A stretch of DNA of 58,987 bases from Lachnospiraceae bacterium (GCA_017395635.1 JAFQOE010000030.1:1-58987); one strand, 5' to 3'; counted from the stretch's first letter, positions 41,512 to 51,972 are shown. A program made the numbers and translations. Notes: generated by a model not told the origin, from the sequence alone.

Positions 41512-44106
41512 ATGAATATTACTAATCATTTTATCCAAAAAAACAAAACACTTGCATGTCTTGCGATCCTATGCCTATCCATGGCAGTCTTTTTTTGTAA
41601 TCAATTATTCAGCGCATGCACAGGTCCTGTAATCACAATTACAGAATCATCTAGCAATCTACGATTCAAAAGCCAAAGCACAGCTTACAAATTAACCACG
41701 TTGAATTCATCCGAAAACATCACGCCTGGTTTATATTCTACCGGAGCAGCTTCAACGAACTCGAAATCAACAATTGCTGATTCTCAGCTATCTAATCCTA
41801 GCAATCTCGTATACTATTTCGAAAGCAACGATTATTGCTATGGCATCACCAAGGACGGAAGAGAAGTGTTCGCCCATTTGGATAGTAACGGAACCAAAAC
41901 AGATGTGTTAAACGGCGGCGGTACCATTACAGTTTGGGATACTTCCGACAACTCATTATGTCATGCCAAGTATATATGCAACTTTGAAATCTTAGAGAAT
42001 TCTTCTGTGGAATCCGTTCGGGTTACTTTTGCAAATTCCATGGAAGGTTCAACCTGTACTACTACTTATGAATTTTATGAAAATTATGTAAAAGCAACAA
42101 CTGCACTTCATAATTTCCAAACCTCTACTTCCATCGGAGTTGCTTTCTTACAAAGAATTTATCCAAACGGATATAAAACCATGGATCAGAAATTAAATAC
42201 CAACTGGGTATTCCCTGATAATCAGGACTTCCCATATAAAGAGTTTGACAGTTATGTAACTGTTCACTCAGTAGACAACACACATAGTCTTTACACATTC
42301 TATCACGGAGAAAGTGCCAACATTAATCAATTTTACGAATACTATAACAAAGACCATTTTATTCTGAAAAGCAACAACAATCAGCTGACCAGTCAGGAAA
42401 TCAGCTATGAATTGGTTTTTGAAAACAAAGAGAAAGACAAGGATTGCGACTATTTTGCACTATTCAAAGCCAAGGGTCAGTCCCTTACCTTAGGAATTAC
42501 ACCTACCAATAACAACGCTGTGAACTCTTCTGTTTTTACAGATTCAAAGACCAAGCTAAACCTGAATATTTCTAACATGACTACTGCCGCTGCTAACGGA
42601 GAACTTACATTTCACTTGTACGATTATTACGGATCTGATTTGTTAAAGGATACCTACTCCTTCACATTAGACGGCCAGAAAGCATACAACAGAGTATTAA
42701 GCTTAGAAGATATTACAAAGGGCAAAACCGGAATATATTATCTGGATGTTACGCTTACCGATAACAACCATAATTACAGAGAATTATATCCATTTGCACT
42801 TCTTTCTGACTACGCCTATTCTTATCGCAAAACCAACCCTTTTGGAATTAGCGGAATGCGATTCGGAGAGCACGAAGCCAACGATACAACCATCTATTTG
42901 ACAGATGTACTGGGAATCACACATGCCCGAGTTGGAATCTCAACTCCGGAATATATTAGTTCGGATTACACATTATTGAAAACCTATCTGGACAAATTAA
43001 ACCAGCAGAACATGCATGTATCCGGACAATTCATTTTGATGAATGACTGGTCTCGACCAAATGATCCTGTTGCCTATGAAGCAGCATTTTCAAAGGCAGT
43101 TTCAGAAACAGCTCCTTATCTTTCTGCTATGGAAATCGGCAACGAACAGAACATGATCAACATTTCCTTTAATTACTTTGAGTCAAAGGAAACTGCTATC
43201 GAACACTATATACGCACACAGTTTACCCCGGGCAAAAAAGTATTAGATGAGCTAAGACTTCCTATCATCTCAGCCGGAGTGGGACTGTGTGATGGTGAAT
43301 GGCTTAATCTCCTTGCTAAGACCGGCGTTTTGGAGGATTCAAACATTTTATCCACCCATGCTTATTCCTATCCGCATTCACCGGAATTTACAAAGGATCC
43401 AAGCATTGAACACAGCTTTGAAAGCTCCTTGGTTCGAGTAAGAAACTTCCTAAACTCAGTAGGAGATCGACCATGGTATCTTTCCGAAATGGGATTGCCT
43501 ACCACTCCGCTTCTGACAGAAAATACCTTTAGCGGTGTGGACTTACGTACTCAGGCAGATTATACAATAAGAGAATTTTTGTTGGCATTATCCTATGGTG
43601 CTGATGTGGTACAGAGCTATTCCTTCTACGATCAGGTTAATATGTTCAAAGGAATCGATAATACAAATAACGAATACCACTTTGGAATGTTTTATGATCA
43701 GGATTATTATGGACGCATCTTACCAAAGCCTTACGCAGTGGCTTATGCTACTATGACAAGACAAATGGATGGTGTGAAGAATGTCGAAGAACTTTCAACC
43801 AAATCCAAAACCTTGCGTATATTTGAAATCACTTTTGCAGACAGCTCGACTTGTTTAGCACTATATTCAACAGCCCACCGACTAAGTAACGATGCCGTGA
43901 CCGGAAAGCGAACCCCAAATCTTCCATGGAATAATCAATGGCCGGGTTCCGAAAAAATATCTTTACAAAAGGTTAAAAATGCCAAACAAATCTATACAAT
44001 TGATTTGATGGGTAACAAAAAGACATACACCAGCAACAAAAAAGGAACCGTTTCCATTCCGGCAAACGGCTCCCCAATCTTCGTATATGGTGCAACTTAC
44101 AAATAA
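41512..44106 (+). CDS. secreted glycoside-hydrolase-like protein (clan A type)
   Basis: An 864-residue exported protein with an N-terminal hydrophobic segment (LAILCLSMAVFFCNQLFSA). Residues ~45-430 are beta-rich sugar-binding-like domains. A TIM-barrel domain covers ~440-780. The acid/base candidate is Glu545 in MEIGNEQN (the N-E pair at the end of strand 4) and the nucleophile candidate is Glu659 in WYLSEMGLP (strand 7), as in GH5/GH39/GH30-type enzymes. A beta-rich tail follows. The GH family is not identifiable from memory. It ends against the EPS cluster B genes (0-bp gap, convergent) and may trim or release that polymer. Confidence 0.75.
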   Translation: MNITNHFIQKNKTLACLAILCLSMAVFFCNQLFSACTGPVITITESSSNLRFKSQSTAYKLTTLNSSENITPGLYSTGAASTNSKSTIADSQLSNPSNLVYYFESNDYCYGITKDGREVFAHLDSNGTKTDVLNGGGTITVWDTSDNSLCHAKYICNFEILENSSVESVRVTFANSMEGSTCTTTYEFYENYVKATTALHNFQTSTSIGVAFLQRIYPNGYKTMDQKLNTNWVFPDNQDFPYKEFDSYVTVHSVDNTHSLYTFYHGESANINQFYEYYNKDHFILKSNNNQLTSQEISYELVFENKEKDKDCDYFALFKAKGQSLTLGITPTNNNAVNSSVFTDSKTKLNLNISNMTTAAANGELTFHLYDYYGSDLLKDTYSFTLDGQKAYNRVLSLEDITKGKTGIYYLDVTLTDNNHNYRELYPFALLSDYAYSYRKTNPFGISGMRFGEHEANDTTIYLTDVLGITHARVGISTPEYISSDYTLLKTYLDKLNQQNMHVSGQFILMNDWSRPNDPVAYEAAFSKAVSETAPYLSAMEIGNEQNMINISFNYFESKETAIEHYIRTQFTPGKKVLDELRLPIISAGVGLCDGEWLNLLAKTGVLEDSNILSTHAYSYPHSPEFTKDPSIEHSFESSLVRVRNFLNSVGDRPWYLSEMGLPTTPLLTENTFSGVDLRTQADYTIREFLLALSYGADVVQSYSFYDQVNMFKGIDNTNNEYHFGMFYDQDYYGRILPKPYAVAYATMTRQMDGVKNVEELSTKSKTLRIFEITFADSSTCLALYSTAHRLSNDAVTGKRTPNLPWNNQWPGSEKISLQKVKNAKQIYTIDLMGNKKTYTSNKKGTVSIPANGSPIFVYGATYK

Positions 44107-45054
44107 TTATAAGTGTCCTTTCAAATATTCTAACACTTGCATGAGGTCCTCTTCTGTGACCTCATGCTTTTGTTTTTCTTTCACAAGAAGTTTCATATCC
44201 TTACAAACATCTTTTCCTTCCTCATAAAAACGGATATTGCCCTCATGCGGAACCACATCATCCGCATCACCGCAAACCATGAAGAAGCATGTATCTGTAT
44301 CCGTAAGAAGCTTATCATACGGGGAATTGCTTCGTATTTGTTCTTCTAATGCATCCCTCTCTTTTTCATTTTTTACCCCGGATAATACACCGTTTTTACA
44401 AAACTGATATGCTACATATGTGTCAGTCAGACTATCAAAATCCGGCGTAGAGCATAAAGATACCACTACCTTAGGATTGTAGTCACCATTCGCTGTATAA
44501 TAAAAAGAAGCCAAACCACCAAGAGAAAATCCGACCAAACCGATACGCTCTCCATCTACATAGCAACTTGTCTGAAAATAATCTAACACCGTTTCAAAAT
44601 TGAGAGCTGTCTGTTCTGCCATCTCCACCACTGAAACCCTGTCCTTACTTTTCATCTCGCCATGGCCCGCTGCATCTGGCGTAACTACCACATATCCAGC
44701 GTTAGCAATTGCTGTAGCCAAGTCTTTTACGTCCTCTTTCTTGGATGTAAGGCCGTGCTGTAAAATCACAATCGGCTTTTTCTCGTAATCATCCAAAAAA
44801 TATACAATCGTCTTCACTCCGTCTATATTAACCGGTTCAGCTTTTAGCATATTACTACCATGAACCAAACCATCAAACAAACAACCCGTCTGATCATCAG
44901 AGGAACCGGTTAAGTTCCCCTCTGTTTGCTGTCCATTCGATCCATCCGAGTTCTTTTTTCCGAACAAAACAGCGCCAAAACAGAATATGGTAACGCATAC
45001 CACCAATGCCAGAACAATATATAATATTTTCAACAACTTCTTATTTTTTTGCAT
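44107..45054 (-). CDS. membrane-anchored alpha/beta hydrolase
   Basis: A ~315-residue protein with an N-terminal TM segment (LYIVLALVVCVTIFCFGAVL) and an alpha/beta-hydrolase fold: PIVILQHGLTSKKEDVK, the nucleophile elbow GFSLGG (Ser), an acid region FFMVCGDADDVVP, and the closing His in KQKHEVTEED. It resembles the acyl-peptidase/esterase (DUF1749/DLH-like) group. As the last gene of EPS cluster B, after an O-acyltransferase, an esterase acting on glycan acyl groups is a reasonable inference. ATG at 45054 with AGGAAT is preferred over 45069. Confidence 0.78.
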   Translation of the reverse strand: MQKNKKLLKILYIVLALVVCVTIFCFGAVLFGKKNSDGSNGQQTEGNLTGSSDDQTGCLFDGLVHGSNMLKAEPVNIDGVKTIVYFLDDYEKKPIVILQHGLTSKKEDVKDLATAIANAGYVVVTPDAAGHGEMKSKDRVSVVEMAEQTALNFETVLDYFQTSCYVDGERIGLVGFSLGGLASFYYTANGDYNPKVVVSLCSTPDFDSLTDTYVAYQFCKNGVLSGVKNEKERDALEEQIRSNSPYDKLLTDTDTCFFMVCGDADDVVPHEGNIRFYEEGKDVCKDMKLLVKEKQKHEVTEEDLMQVLEYLKGHL

Positions 45055-45070
45055 AATACCATTCCTCATT

Positions 45071-46117
45071 TTATATAAAAATCGAAATCCACTTAAGCTT
45101 TTTATTCAACCATATGAGAAGGAGTCCACTTAACACAGCTATCCCAATCACAAGTACGTACATCAGAATCGAAGGTACCGTCACATGAAGTATCGTAGCC
45201 ATCATTCCTATCACCAAAATCAACAATGGATGCACATAGTAAATATATCCCGACAATCTCTTTAGAGTTCCGGCAAATGTCTGCCACTCCGGTTTCGGGT
45301 TTCTAATCAACAGCATCATAATCACAAATGCTGCAGGATATAGCATTACAAACACCTCCGGATATGTGTACCATTTTAACACATTGGACAAAAGAAAAAT
45401 CTCTGCACAATACAATACCACAGTAACACCAAATGCGATCCATAGTTTTTTCTGACTTACCTTAAATATCCATGTTTCCAATTCATTCAAATAATACCCC
45501 ATAGCAAAATACGGCAATCCCATACAGAAAATACCACGAAATACTTCATAGCTATCCCTGTATTCTGTAATCCATTCCTTCAAAAGCGGAATCTGAACGC
45601 CGATCGGATAATAGCTGCTTCCCAAATTGCCAATAGCAAACAAAACAAATGAGAAGCCTGCCAAAAAGGCAATTCCCTTTTTCCCAAGTAATTTGTAGAA
45701 CAATGTTACAAACACAACGGAATAAATCAATGCAGGAAAATACCAAAAATGCGAATAACTTCCTTTTCCCACAAAAAATATTACTCTTTCCAACAAGAAA
45801 GTACCAATATTCTTACCTTCCATAATAACATTTACAACAAAGCTTGCACCATAATAAATAAGAGTCCATGCAGCATACACCTTCAAAAGTGAACAAAATT
45901 GCTTTTTGAAAACCGTTGCCTTACTCACAAGTGCCTTTGTGTAATAATATCCTGATATTGCAAAGAAAAACGCAACACTAACCCTAGGGGAAAATCTTGC
46001 TACAAATTGATAAACCCCTTCCGGTCCTTCCATAAAAAGATCCGTATGGCACACCACCACATATAAAGCTGCCACAAAACGAAATACGTCTAGTGAATAA
46101 TTTCTCTGTTTCTGCAT
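45071..46117 (-). CDS. acyltransferase family 3 membrane O-acyltransferase
   Basis: A ~348-residue membrane protein with about ten TM segments and the acyltransferase-3 pattern: RNYSLDVFRFVAALYVVVCH with the catalytic His, then RVSVAFFFAISGYYYTKALV. It is a member of the OafA/WecH-like group that adds acetyl or similar groups to sugars. Start ATG 46117 has AGGTGG 5 nt upstream. It follows the flippase gene closely and would O-acylate the EPS repeat unit. Confidence 0.88.
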   Translation of the reverse strand: MQKQRNYSLDVFRFVAALYVVVCHTDLFMEGPEGVYQFVARFSPRVSVAFFFAISGYYYTKALVSKATVFKKQFCSLLKVYAAWTLIYYGASFVVNVIMEGKNIGTFLLERVIFFVGKGSYSHFWYFPALIYSVVFVTLFYKLLGKKGIAFLAGFSFVLFAIGNLGSSYYPIGVQIPLLKEWITEYRDSYEVFRGIFCMGLPYFAMGYYLNELETWIFKVSQKKLWIAFGVTVVLYCAEIFLLSNVLKWYTYPEVFVMLYPAAFVIMMLLIRNPKPEWQTFAGTLKRLSGYIYYVHPLLILVIGMMATILHVTVPSILMYVLVIGIAVLSGLLLIWLNKKLKWISIFI

Positions 46118-46126
46118 CCCTTCCAC

Positions 46127-47548
46127 CTACCTGTTCACAACTATTTGTTTGGCCTTCATAAACTGTTCTACAATCTTTTTTCTTCGAATCAGTAAATACG
46201 ACACGTAAGATATAAAGTATCCCAAAAAGGCATAACCGCCCTGTAATTTCATACTGCACACAATAAAAATAACCGTCAATGCTATTTCCAAAATATTGTC
46301 ATATAAAATATTAATATTGATATACTTTTTCAAAATCCATTCCGAAAATGCACTCTTGAATATCATCAAAACAACAATCGATACAACTGCCAAATCCAGG
46401 CTATCGCAAATATACACCGTCACAAACGAAAGCACCAGACTCAAAACCACTGTTACAATATTGATAAAAAGAATCTGATTTTCCTTACGATATGCCTTGA
46501 AATATGTATTAATCAAGGCACAAGACCTTGTTTCATATACACAAATAGGCAACAACACTGCCAAATACTTAAAACTTTCCTCGTACTGCGGCAACCACGC
46601 TCCCAATACAAGCTTAATCGGCACATAAAACAATAATACAAACAATACCGGAACCGTCAGCACCATACGCATAGTTTCATATAAAGATTCCAGTCGTTCC
46701 TCCTGCATATTTTTGAGAACAGGAAACAAGACAATACTTACTGCACCGATACAAGTAATTACCATGTTAGATAAACTCAGTGTTAAGGATACCTTTCCGA
46801 ATACAATCGTTCCCCATTTTTGTTCAATCATAAAGCGAACAATACCTATAACAAGCTGACTTGCCAAAGCTGCCAACAACAACTTAAATCCTATGGAAAT
46901 CAATTCTCTTGATTCATCAAAGGTCTGCTTATTGAATTGGAACTTACAAAAAACAATCCCCTTACAAACCCACATGGCATAAAGCATCGAAAGAACTCTT
47001 GCCAATATTTCAGAAAAAATCAAAGCTCTGTAATCTCTTACACCTGCCAGTAACAAAACAATTGCCAAGACAAAGAACAGCACTCGCTCCGAGGTTGCAA
47101 CCCTTGCAAAGTCTTCAATTCGATTAGTCGCCTGCAACACACACTGTAGCAGATAACGTAGTATATCAAAAATAGAAGAAACCAAAGCCAACGACAGAAT
47201 AAAATGCTTCATGGGTTCATCTACAAAGCTGTAGAATAACAATCCACATACAATACTGAATCCAACCTCATATATCGCCAGAAGCCAAAATTGGGACGCC
47301 ATCACATCCCCTTTTAACTTGTCAAATTTCTTTCCACCATATTTCAAATAAGTTCCTTCACAAAACCCTAGAGACGAATATGCTGTATAGGTTACATAGA
47401 ACAAGTACAGTTGCCAATAACTGTACTCCTCTACACCTAACATTTTCGGTAAAACTAATGTTAATATAATGGAAATCAAAAGACGAATTACATTTGCTGA
47501 AAGCGCATGTAAAAAGCCTTTGATAAAATGAACAAATTTGGTATTCAT
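46127..47548 (-). CDS. Wzx-type polysaccharide flippase
   Basis: A ~473-residue protein with about 12-14 TM helices of the MOP superfamily (Polysacc_synt / MurJ-like): HALSANVIRLLISIILTLVL, PKMLGVEEYSYWQLYLFYVT, and paired helices to the end. It moves lipid-linked repeat units across the membrane. ATG at 47548 (MNTKFVHF) follows AAAGGAAG. It is the only flippase in the window. Note the dense in-frame Ile/Val runs typical of these proteins. Confidence 0.88.
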   Translation of the reverse strand: MNTKFVHFIKGFLHALSANVIRLLISIILTLVLPKMLGVEEYSYWQLYLFYVTYTAYSSLGFCEGTYLKYGGKKFDKLKGDVMASQFWLLAIYEVGFSIVCGLLFYSFVDEPMKHFILSLALVSSIFDILRYLLQCVLQATNRIEDFARVATSERVLFFVLAIVLLLAGVRDYRALIFSEILARVLSMLYAMWVCKGIVFCKFQFNKQTFDESRELISIGFKLLLAALASQLVIGIVRFMIEQKWGTIVFGKVSLTLSLSNMVITCIGAVSIVLFPVLKNMQEERLESLYETMRMVLTVPVLFVLLFYVPIKLVLGAWLPQYEESFKYLAVLLPICVYETRSCALINTYFKAYRKENQILFINIVTVVLSLVLSFVTVYICDSLDLAVVSIVVLMIFKSAFSEWILKKYININILYDNILEIALTVIFIVCSMKLQGGYAFLGYFISYVSYLLIRRKKIVEQFMKAKQIVVNR

Positions 47549-47606
47549 AGGATTCTTCCTTTCTCTTTTGTTCACACACTGCAACTAGATAACAATGAAT
47601 ATTTTC

Positions 47607-48704
47607 TTAAAACAGGCGAGAAAATATCGTCTGATACGGAACCGCATCATACCAGCCATTGTGTAACACATCATAAAGAATTTTCACAAAAAATACTCCT
47701 GTTACAAGCGCATACAATACAAGTCTGCGATTTCTTTTGTGTTCTCTCACCATCATTCTAGGGAACAGGAATGGTGTTACAATTGACAATGCGGTTGTGA
47801 TACGTATCATCTGCGGTATTGCCGCTGAAAACAAGACACTCACTGCAGCAAAATAATATAGGTATGTCATGAGATTATACTCATAATCCTCACACTCAGC
47901 ACCTTCTTCCGACTTCTTTTTCCAGTGCTTTTGTCCGTAATAGTAATAAAACAAAGTAACTACCATGAAAAAGCTAGTCACAAGAAAACCAAGCTTATAG
48001 AACTCATTCATATTGTAAGCAGAATCAAAATACCAATTATATCTTGTCTTCGATACCACGAAAACCATTACCTTATTCATAACAGGCAAAAATACTACGA
48101 TTGCCGCATATATCAAACCAAGTAGCTTGGCGTTGATTTTCTTGCCATACAAGAAGTATACAGGTAAATAGATAAATGCACTGGCATGGATTAGCCCTGC
48201 GATAACAATCCATACAACATATTTGATTAACTCTCTGCTCTTTATATATTTCATGGCATACAAGAAAATTGCCATTGCCATCGCTTGTCGAATCTGATTT
48301 TGAGAATTAAAATAATCACCACTAAGTACAAAAATCAAAATACTATAAGCAGGATTGATACTCTGTTCCATAAATGCACGGAAGGTAAAATAACAAATAA
48401 TGAACGCACATACCGCAAACAAAGCCCAGGAATGGTGTGTAAATAAATACACCACTCTGTTTAACAGATTAAAAAGGGGCTCATTAAATTTGTCTACTCC
48501 CTGATTAATCATATGAAAATATTCTTTGTAAATCGGCCAGTCCGTACCGACCTCATAACGAATAACTGACACAAAGGTCATCGGTAGGAATGTCAATATA
48601 CAAAGAGTACGGTAGGTACTTTTTAACTGCTCAATTCCCTTTGCATTATAGGCATAATACGCAAACGTCATAGAAAGAGCAATTGCAATAATATATACAA
48701 ACAT
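47607..48704 (-). CDS. EpsG-family (Wzy-type) polymerase
   Basis: A 365-residue protein with about ten TM helices. The EpsG motifs are present: SVIRYEVGTDWPIYKEYF, SGDYFNSQNQIRQAMAMAIF and IAGLIHASAFIYLPVYF. EpsG proteins polymerise EPS repeat units outside the membrane. It is located between a glycosyltransferase and the flippase in EPS cluster B, so the cluster has both flippase and polymerase. Confidence 0.88.
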   Translation of the reverse strand: MFVYIIAIALSMTFAYYAYNAKGIEQLKSTYRTLCILTFLPMTFVSVIRYEVGTDWPIYKEYFHMINQGVDKFNEPLFNLLNRVVYLFTHHSWALFAVCAFIICYFTFRAFMEQSINPAYSILIFVLSGDYFNSQNQIRQAMAMAIFLYAMKYIKSRELIKYVVWIVIAGLIHASAFIYLPVYFLYGKKINAKLLGLIYAAIVVFLPVMNKVMVFVVSKTRYNWYFDSAYNMNEFYKLGFLVTSFFMVVTLFYYYYGQKHWKKKSEEGAECEDYEYNLMTYLYYFAAVSVLFSAAIPQMIRITTALSIVTPFLFPRMMVREHKRNRRLVLYALVTGVFFVKILYDVLHNGWYDAVPYQTIFSRLF

Positions 48705-48728
48705 CGGAGTTACATCCTTTCTTAATTC

Positions 48729-49844
48729 TTATGATTGAACAACCTTTTTGTAGAATTTATCTAATTGGTCCGCCTCTTTAACAATACTATAACCCGCATC
48801 CTCTATCATTCGATACGCATTTTTTCTTGCTTCAGCATCCTGCCCATCTGCCAAATGACAGATCTCATCTGCCCAGATCGAAGCCTCTGCTGACAGCGAA
48901 ACCACTTTATACTGATCCGAAAGACAAATCTCTTGTGTAACTTTATCCGAAGTTACCACCGGCACACCATTACACTGTGCCTCCACTAAGGAAACCGCCA
49001 AACCCTCGTATAAGGACGGTAGGAAAAATACATCCATGGCCTGGTAGTATTGCTCCGGATTCGTAACCGAACCCACAAACTTCACTTTGTCTTCCAAATT
49101 ATATTCTTTCACTTTCGCCTTGGTTTCTTCCATAAGAGGACCTTCACCCAGCATAACCAATACTGCATCCGGTCTTTTTTCAGAAACCTCCTTAAAAACA
49201 TCAATTAAAAACAACGGATTTTTCTGCTCCGTAAAACGTCCGAGATGTCCAATGCAAAAAGCATCTTCCACACCAAGCTCGTTACGCATCTGCGCTCTCA
49301 CATTTTCATCAAAAGCAAATTTCTTCGTATCAATTGCGTTATGCATAAGGAATACCTTATCCTGCTCCACCAGCTTAGCACCATATAAATATGCTGCCGC
49401 CTCCTGACCACAAGCAAAATAATGGTTGCTTGTAAGCTTGGTCAACCACTTAAACACAGCATACACATATTTTTTGAAGCCTGTAATATGCTGAGCCAAA
49501 TGAGAATGTGCAATGCAAACCTTAATCCCTGTCATCCTTGCCAAAACCGATGTCACAAAGCTCATAAGAGTCATATGCGAATGTATCACCTGAATCTCAT
49601 TTTCCTTCAATATATCCAACACCTGTTTGCAGCTTTTAAAGAAATTCTCCTTCTTTTTGCAAACCTCATATACATGAAAGCCAAGTGCTTCAAACTTCTT
49701 TTTAACCGCCTCATTCGGTGTGTCATAAGAAATGTAATAAAGTTCATATTCATCTAAATTCATATGAGAAAAGTAGTTATAAATAACTGCCTCTACTCCT
49801 CCGGTAGTCAAGCCACCTGCCACATGTACAATTTTTATTTTCAA
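48729..49844 (-). CDS. EpsF-like GT4 glycosyltransferase
   Basis: A ~371-residue GT-B glycosyltransferase beginning KIKIVHVAGGLTTGGVEAVI, like EpsF, with IHSHMTLMSFVTSVLARMTG and IAHSHLAQH. The GT1 domain contains IGHLGRFTEQKNPLFLIDVF and the donor site SLYEGLAVSLVEAQ. The start is TTG at 49844, overlapping the stop of the upstream gene by two bases (TTGA), with GGGGGA 7 nt upstream; a TTG at 49859 is the alternative. The tight overlap implies translational coupling. Confidence 0.85.
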   Translation of the reverse strand: MKIKIVHVAGGLTTGGVEAVIYNYFSHMNLDEYELYYISYDTPNEAVKKKFEALGFHVYEVCKKKENFFKSCKQVLDILKENEIQVIHSHMTLMSFVTSVLARMTGIKVCIAHSHLAQHITGFKKYVYAVFKWLTKLTSNHYFACGQEAAAYLYGAKLVEQDKVFLMHNAIDTKKFAFDENVRAQMRNELGVEDAFCIGHLGRFTEQKNPLFLIDVFKEVSEKRPDAVLVMLGEGPLMEETKAKVKEYNLEDKVKFVGSVTNPEQYYQAMDVFFLPSLYEGLAVSLVEAQCNGVPVVTSDKVTQEICLSDQYKVVSLSAEASIWADEICHLADGQDAEARKNAYRMIEDAGYSIVKEADQLDKFYKKVVQS

Positions 49845-50827
49845 TTTACTTTCCCCCAATTTTTCAAACTCTTTAAACCGCGCAACACAGAAAAGCCCAA
49901 ATAAGTAAGAAGAATCGCAGCCTTTGTACCTACTGCAGCGTCCTTATCCTTCAACACAACCATTCTTCTCTCCTTAATCATCTTCTCTACTCTCTGACGC
50001 ATATGCTTATATTCCTTTGTTCCGGGAATCTGTAGATAAAGATGAAAATTAGCTCTTACTGTTCTTGAAATTGCAGCCTTATAAACTTCAGGATATTTTT
50101 TTATCAAAAAGGCTTCATTTTCTTCTGCAAAATCAACAAGACTCATTTTGCGTTCAGAAAAATCAGCTCTTATAATCGAATTGTCTCTTTGCAAATAATG
50201 ATACCCTTGATAGTCTGAGAACACCACATGATCTGCCTGTTCCAATATATAACACATTACCGCAAGATCTTCGTATATCTTCCCTTCCGGAAAATGAACC
50301 TTATCAAATACCTCTTTTCGATAAAGTTTTCCCCAGACACAACAATCCGTTCCCCTCTGATACAAGGTTTTTTTGATTGCCTCTATCTTATCCAGATATT
50401 CAATCTTTTGCTTATCAATCACTTCAGAAGATATTGGTGCGATACCCTCAAGGTCCCACACTTCATCAAAAAAACAACAGGAAATATTACAATCCTCATA
50501 ACGATTCATATTCTCATATAATACCATAAACATATTCTCGTCGATGGCATCATCACCATCCACATATGCCAGATACTCTCCTGTTGCTTCTTTCAATCCC
50601 AGATTACGCACCGACGAAATGCCTCCGTTTTCCTTATGGATAACACGAATCCTGTTATCCAACGCCGCATATTTATCGCAAATCATCGGACACTCATCTG
50701 TAGAACCATCATCAATCAAAATAATTTCCAAATTGCGATAGGTCTGATTAATAATACTCTCTATACACTTTTCCAGATATTGCTCCACATGGTAAATCGG
50801 AACAATTACACTGATTTTCTTTTCCAT
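49841..50827 (-). CDS. GT2-type glycosyltransferase
   Basis: A 328-residue GT-A transferase. The nucleotide-binding domain has SVIVPIYHVEQYLEKCIESI, IILIDDGSTDECPMICDKYA and the metal-binding AYVDGDDAID (DXD). The C-terminal part carries a helical membrane-associated end (AILLTYLGFSVLRGLKSLKN). Its start overlaps the upstream gene by 22 bp. It would add one sugar to the EPS repeat unit; the sugar is not readable. Confidence 0.88.
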   Translation of the reverse strand: MEKKISVIVPIYHVEQYLEKCIESIINQTYRNLEIILIDDGSTDECPMICDKYAALDNRIRVIHKENGGISSVRNLGLKEATGEYLAYVDGDDAIDENMFMVLYENMNRYEDCNISCCFFDEVWDLEGIAPISSEVIDKQKIEYLDKIEAIKKTLYQRGTDCCVWGKLYRKEVFDKVHFPEGKIYEDLAVMCYILEQADHVVFSDYQGYHYLQRDNSIIRADFSERKMSLVDFAEENEAFLIKKYPEVYKAAISRTVRANFHLYLQIPGTKEYKHMRQRVEKMIKERRMVVLKDKDAAVGTKAAILLTYLGFSVLRGLKSLKNWGKVN

Positions 50828-51915
50828 TTTCTCTTTACTTTCTTCGCTTTACGATATATCTCAACATACTTTTGACACATCACATCAATGTTATACTTCT
50901 CACAAACATCCTGATAGGCTTTTGCTGTTATCTGCTCGAGGTCCCATTTGCCATCTTTGATTTCCCGAATAATCTGTACATAGTCATCTACTGTGTTTGC
51001 GATAAAGCCGTTGTCTCCATGAACAATAACATCCCTATTTCCTATTACATCTGAAACGATACATATCTTTTTCAAATACATCGCCTCCAACAAAGAAATC
51101 GGCAATCCTTCCCAAAGAGAAGGTAATATAAATATATTAATTCTACCTAGATTCTGCATTGCTTCCTTCTGATTCTTCCAGCCGGAAATGGCAATATTAT
51201 TCTGATTCAACACATCACCCATTTCTCCATCGCCAATCCACACAAACAAATCATCCGGTAGCTTTTTCGCAATTTCATTAAAGGTCTCCGGATTTTTCTG
51301 ATACGAGATTCGTCCAAGCGTACCAATTCGGAGCTCATTCATATTAATTTCTGTCAAATTCTCAATTTCAATATCATTGATACCATTTAAGTCGATACCA
51401 TTATTTATATATGTAGCTCGCTTTGTAAGTGCCAAAGATTCCTCATATTCACCCTTGGAAACTCCCACAATCTCTCCACCCTTTGTAGCGGCCACTTTCT
51501 CAACTAATTTGTATATTGTTCTTACAATTGCCGAATCATCCTTTTTCAAAAAGGAATACCCATGAGGTGTATAGATAACATGATTGCGTCTGCAATCAAT
51601 AACCATTCGACCTAAAAATCCCGCTTTTGAAGAGTGTAAATGCACAAAATCAGGCTCCACCTGACGATAGATTTTATGAATCTCCACGCCACCCTTCAGG
51701 TCCTGAATCGGATTAATCTGGCGCTTTACCTCATGCATTTCTATCAAATGTACCCGGTCATCCAAAAATTTTTCAAATTCATACGGTGTCTGAGGTCTTA
51801 AGGTGTAAGCAATCGTCACATCAAATTCTTCACAGGTAGCATTTGCAAGGGAAATAAGATAAGTAAAAACACCACCACCGAAGGCTTCCACTATATGTAA
51901 TATTTTTTTCTTCAT
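50806..51915 (-). CDS. EpsD-like GT4 glycosyltransferase
   Basis: A 369-residue GT-B glycosyltransferase starting KKILHIVEAFGGGVFTYLIS, typical of the EpsD/capsule group. It has VEPDFVHLHSSKAGFLGRMV, YTPHGYSFLKKDDSAIV, IGTLGRISYQKNPETFNEIA and the donor site PSLWEGLPISLLEAM. It is the first gene of the downstream half of EPS cluster B, with GGAGG at its start, and is divergent from the phosphoesterase gene 58 nt away. Confidence 0.88.
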   Translation of the reverse strand: MKKKILHIVEAFGGGVFTYLISLANATCEEFDVTIAYTLRPQTPYEFEKFLDDRVHLIEMHEVKRQINPIQDLKGGVEIHKIYRQVEPDFVHLHSSKAGFLGRMVIDCRRNHVIYTPHGYSFLKKDDSAIVRTIYKLVEKVAATKGGEIVGVSKGEYEESLALTKRATYINNGIDLNGINDIEIENLTEINMNELRIGTLGRISYQKNPETFNEIAKKLPDDLFVWIGDGEMGDVLNQNNIAISGWKNQKEAMQNLGRINIFILPSLWEGLPISLLEAMYLKKICIVSDVIGNRDVIVHGDNGFIANTVDDYVQIIREIKDGKWDLEQITAKAYQDVCEKYNIDVMCQKYVEIYRKAKKVKRKWKRKSV

Positions 51916-51924
51916 TGGTTTTTC

Positions 51925-51942
51925 CTCCGTTGTGTGATATAA
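51925..51942 (+). promoter_or_regulatory. -10 region of a plus-strand promoter
   Basis: TATAAT occurs in GTGATATAATTATT. A weak -35 (TTGGTT) lies 17 bp upstream at about 51915. It would serve the phosphoesterase gene and overlaps the ribosome site of the divergent glycosyltransferase gene. Low certainty. Confidence 0.35.
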
Positions 51943-51972
51943 TTATTGAAAAGTTTGGTGAGGTTAGCATAT

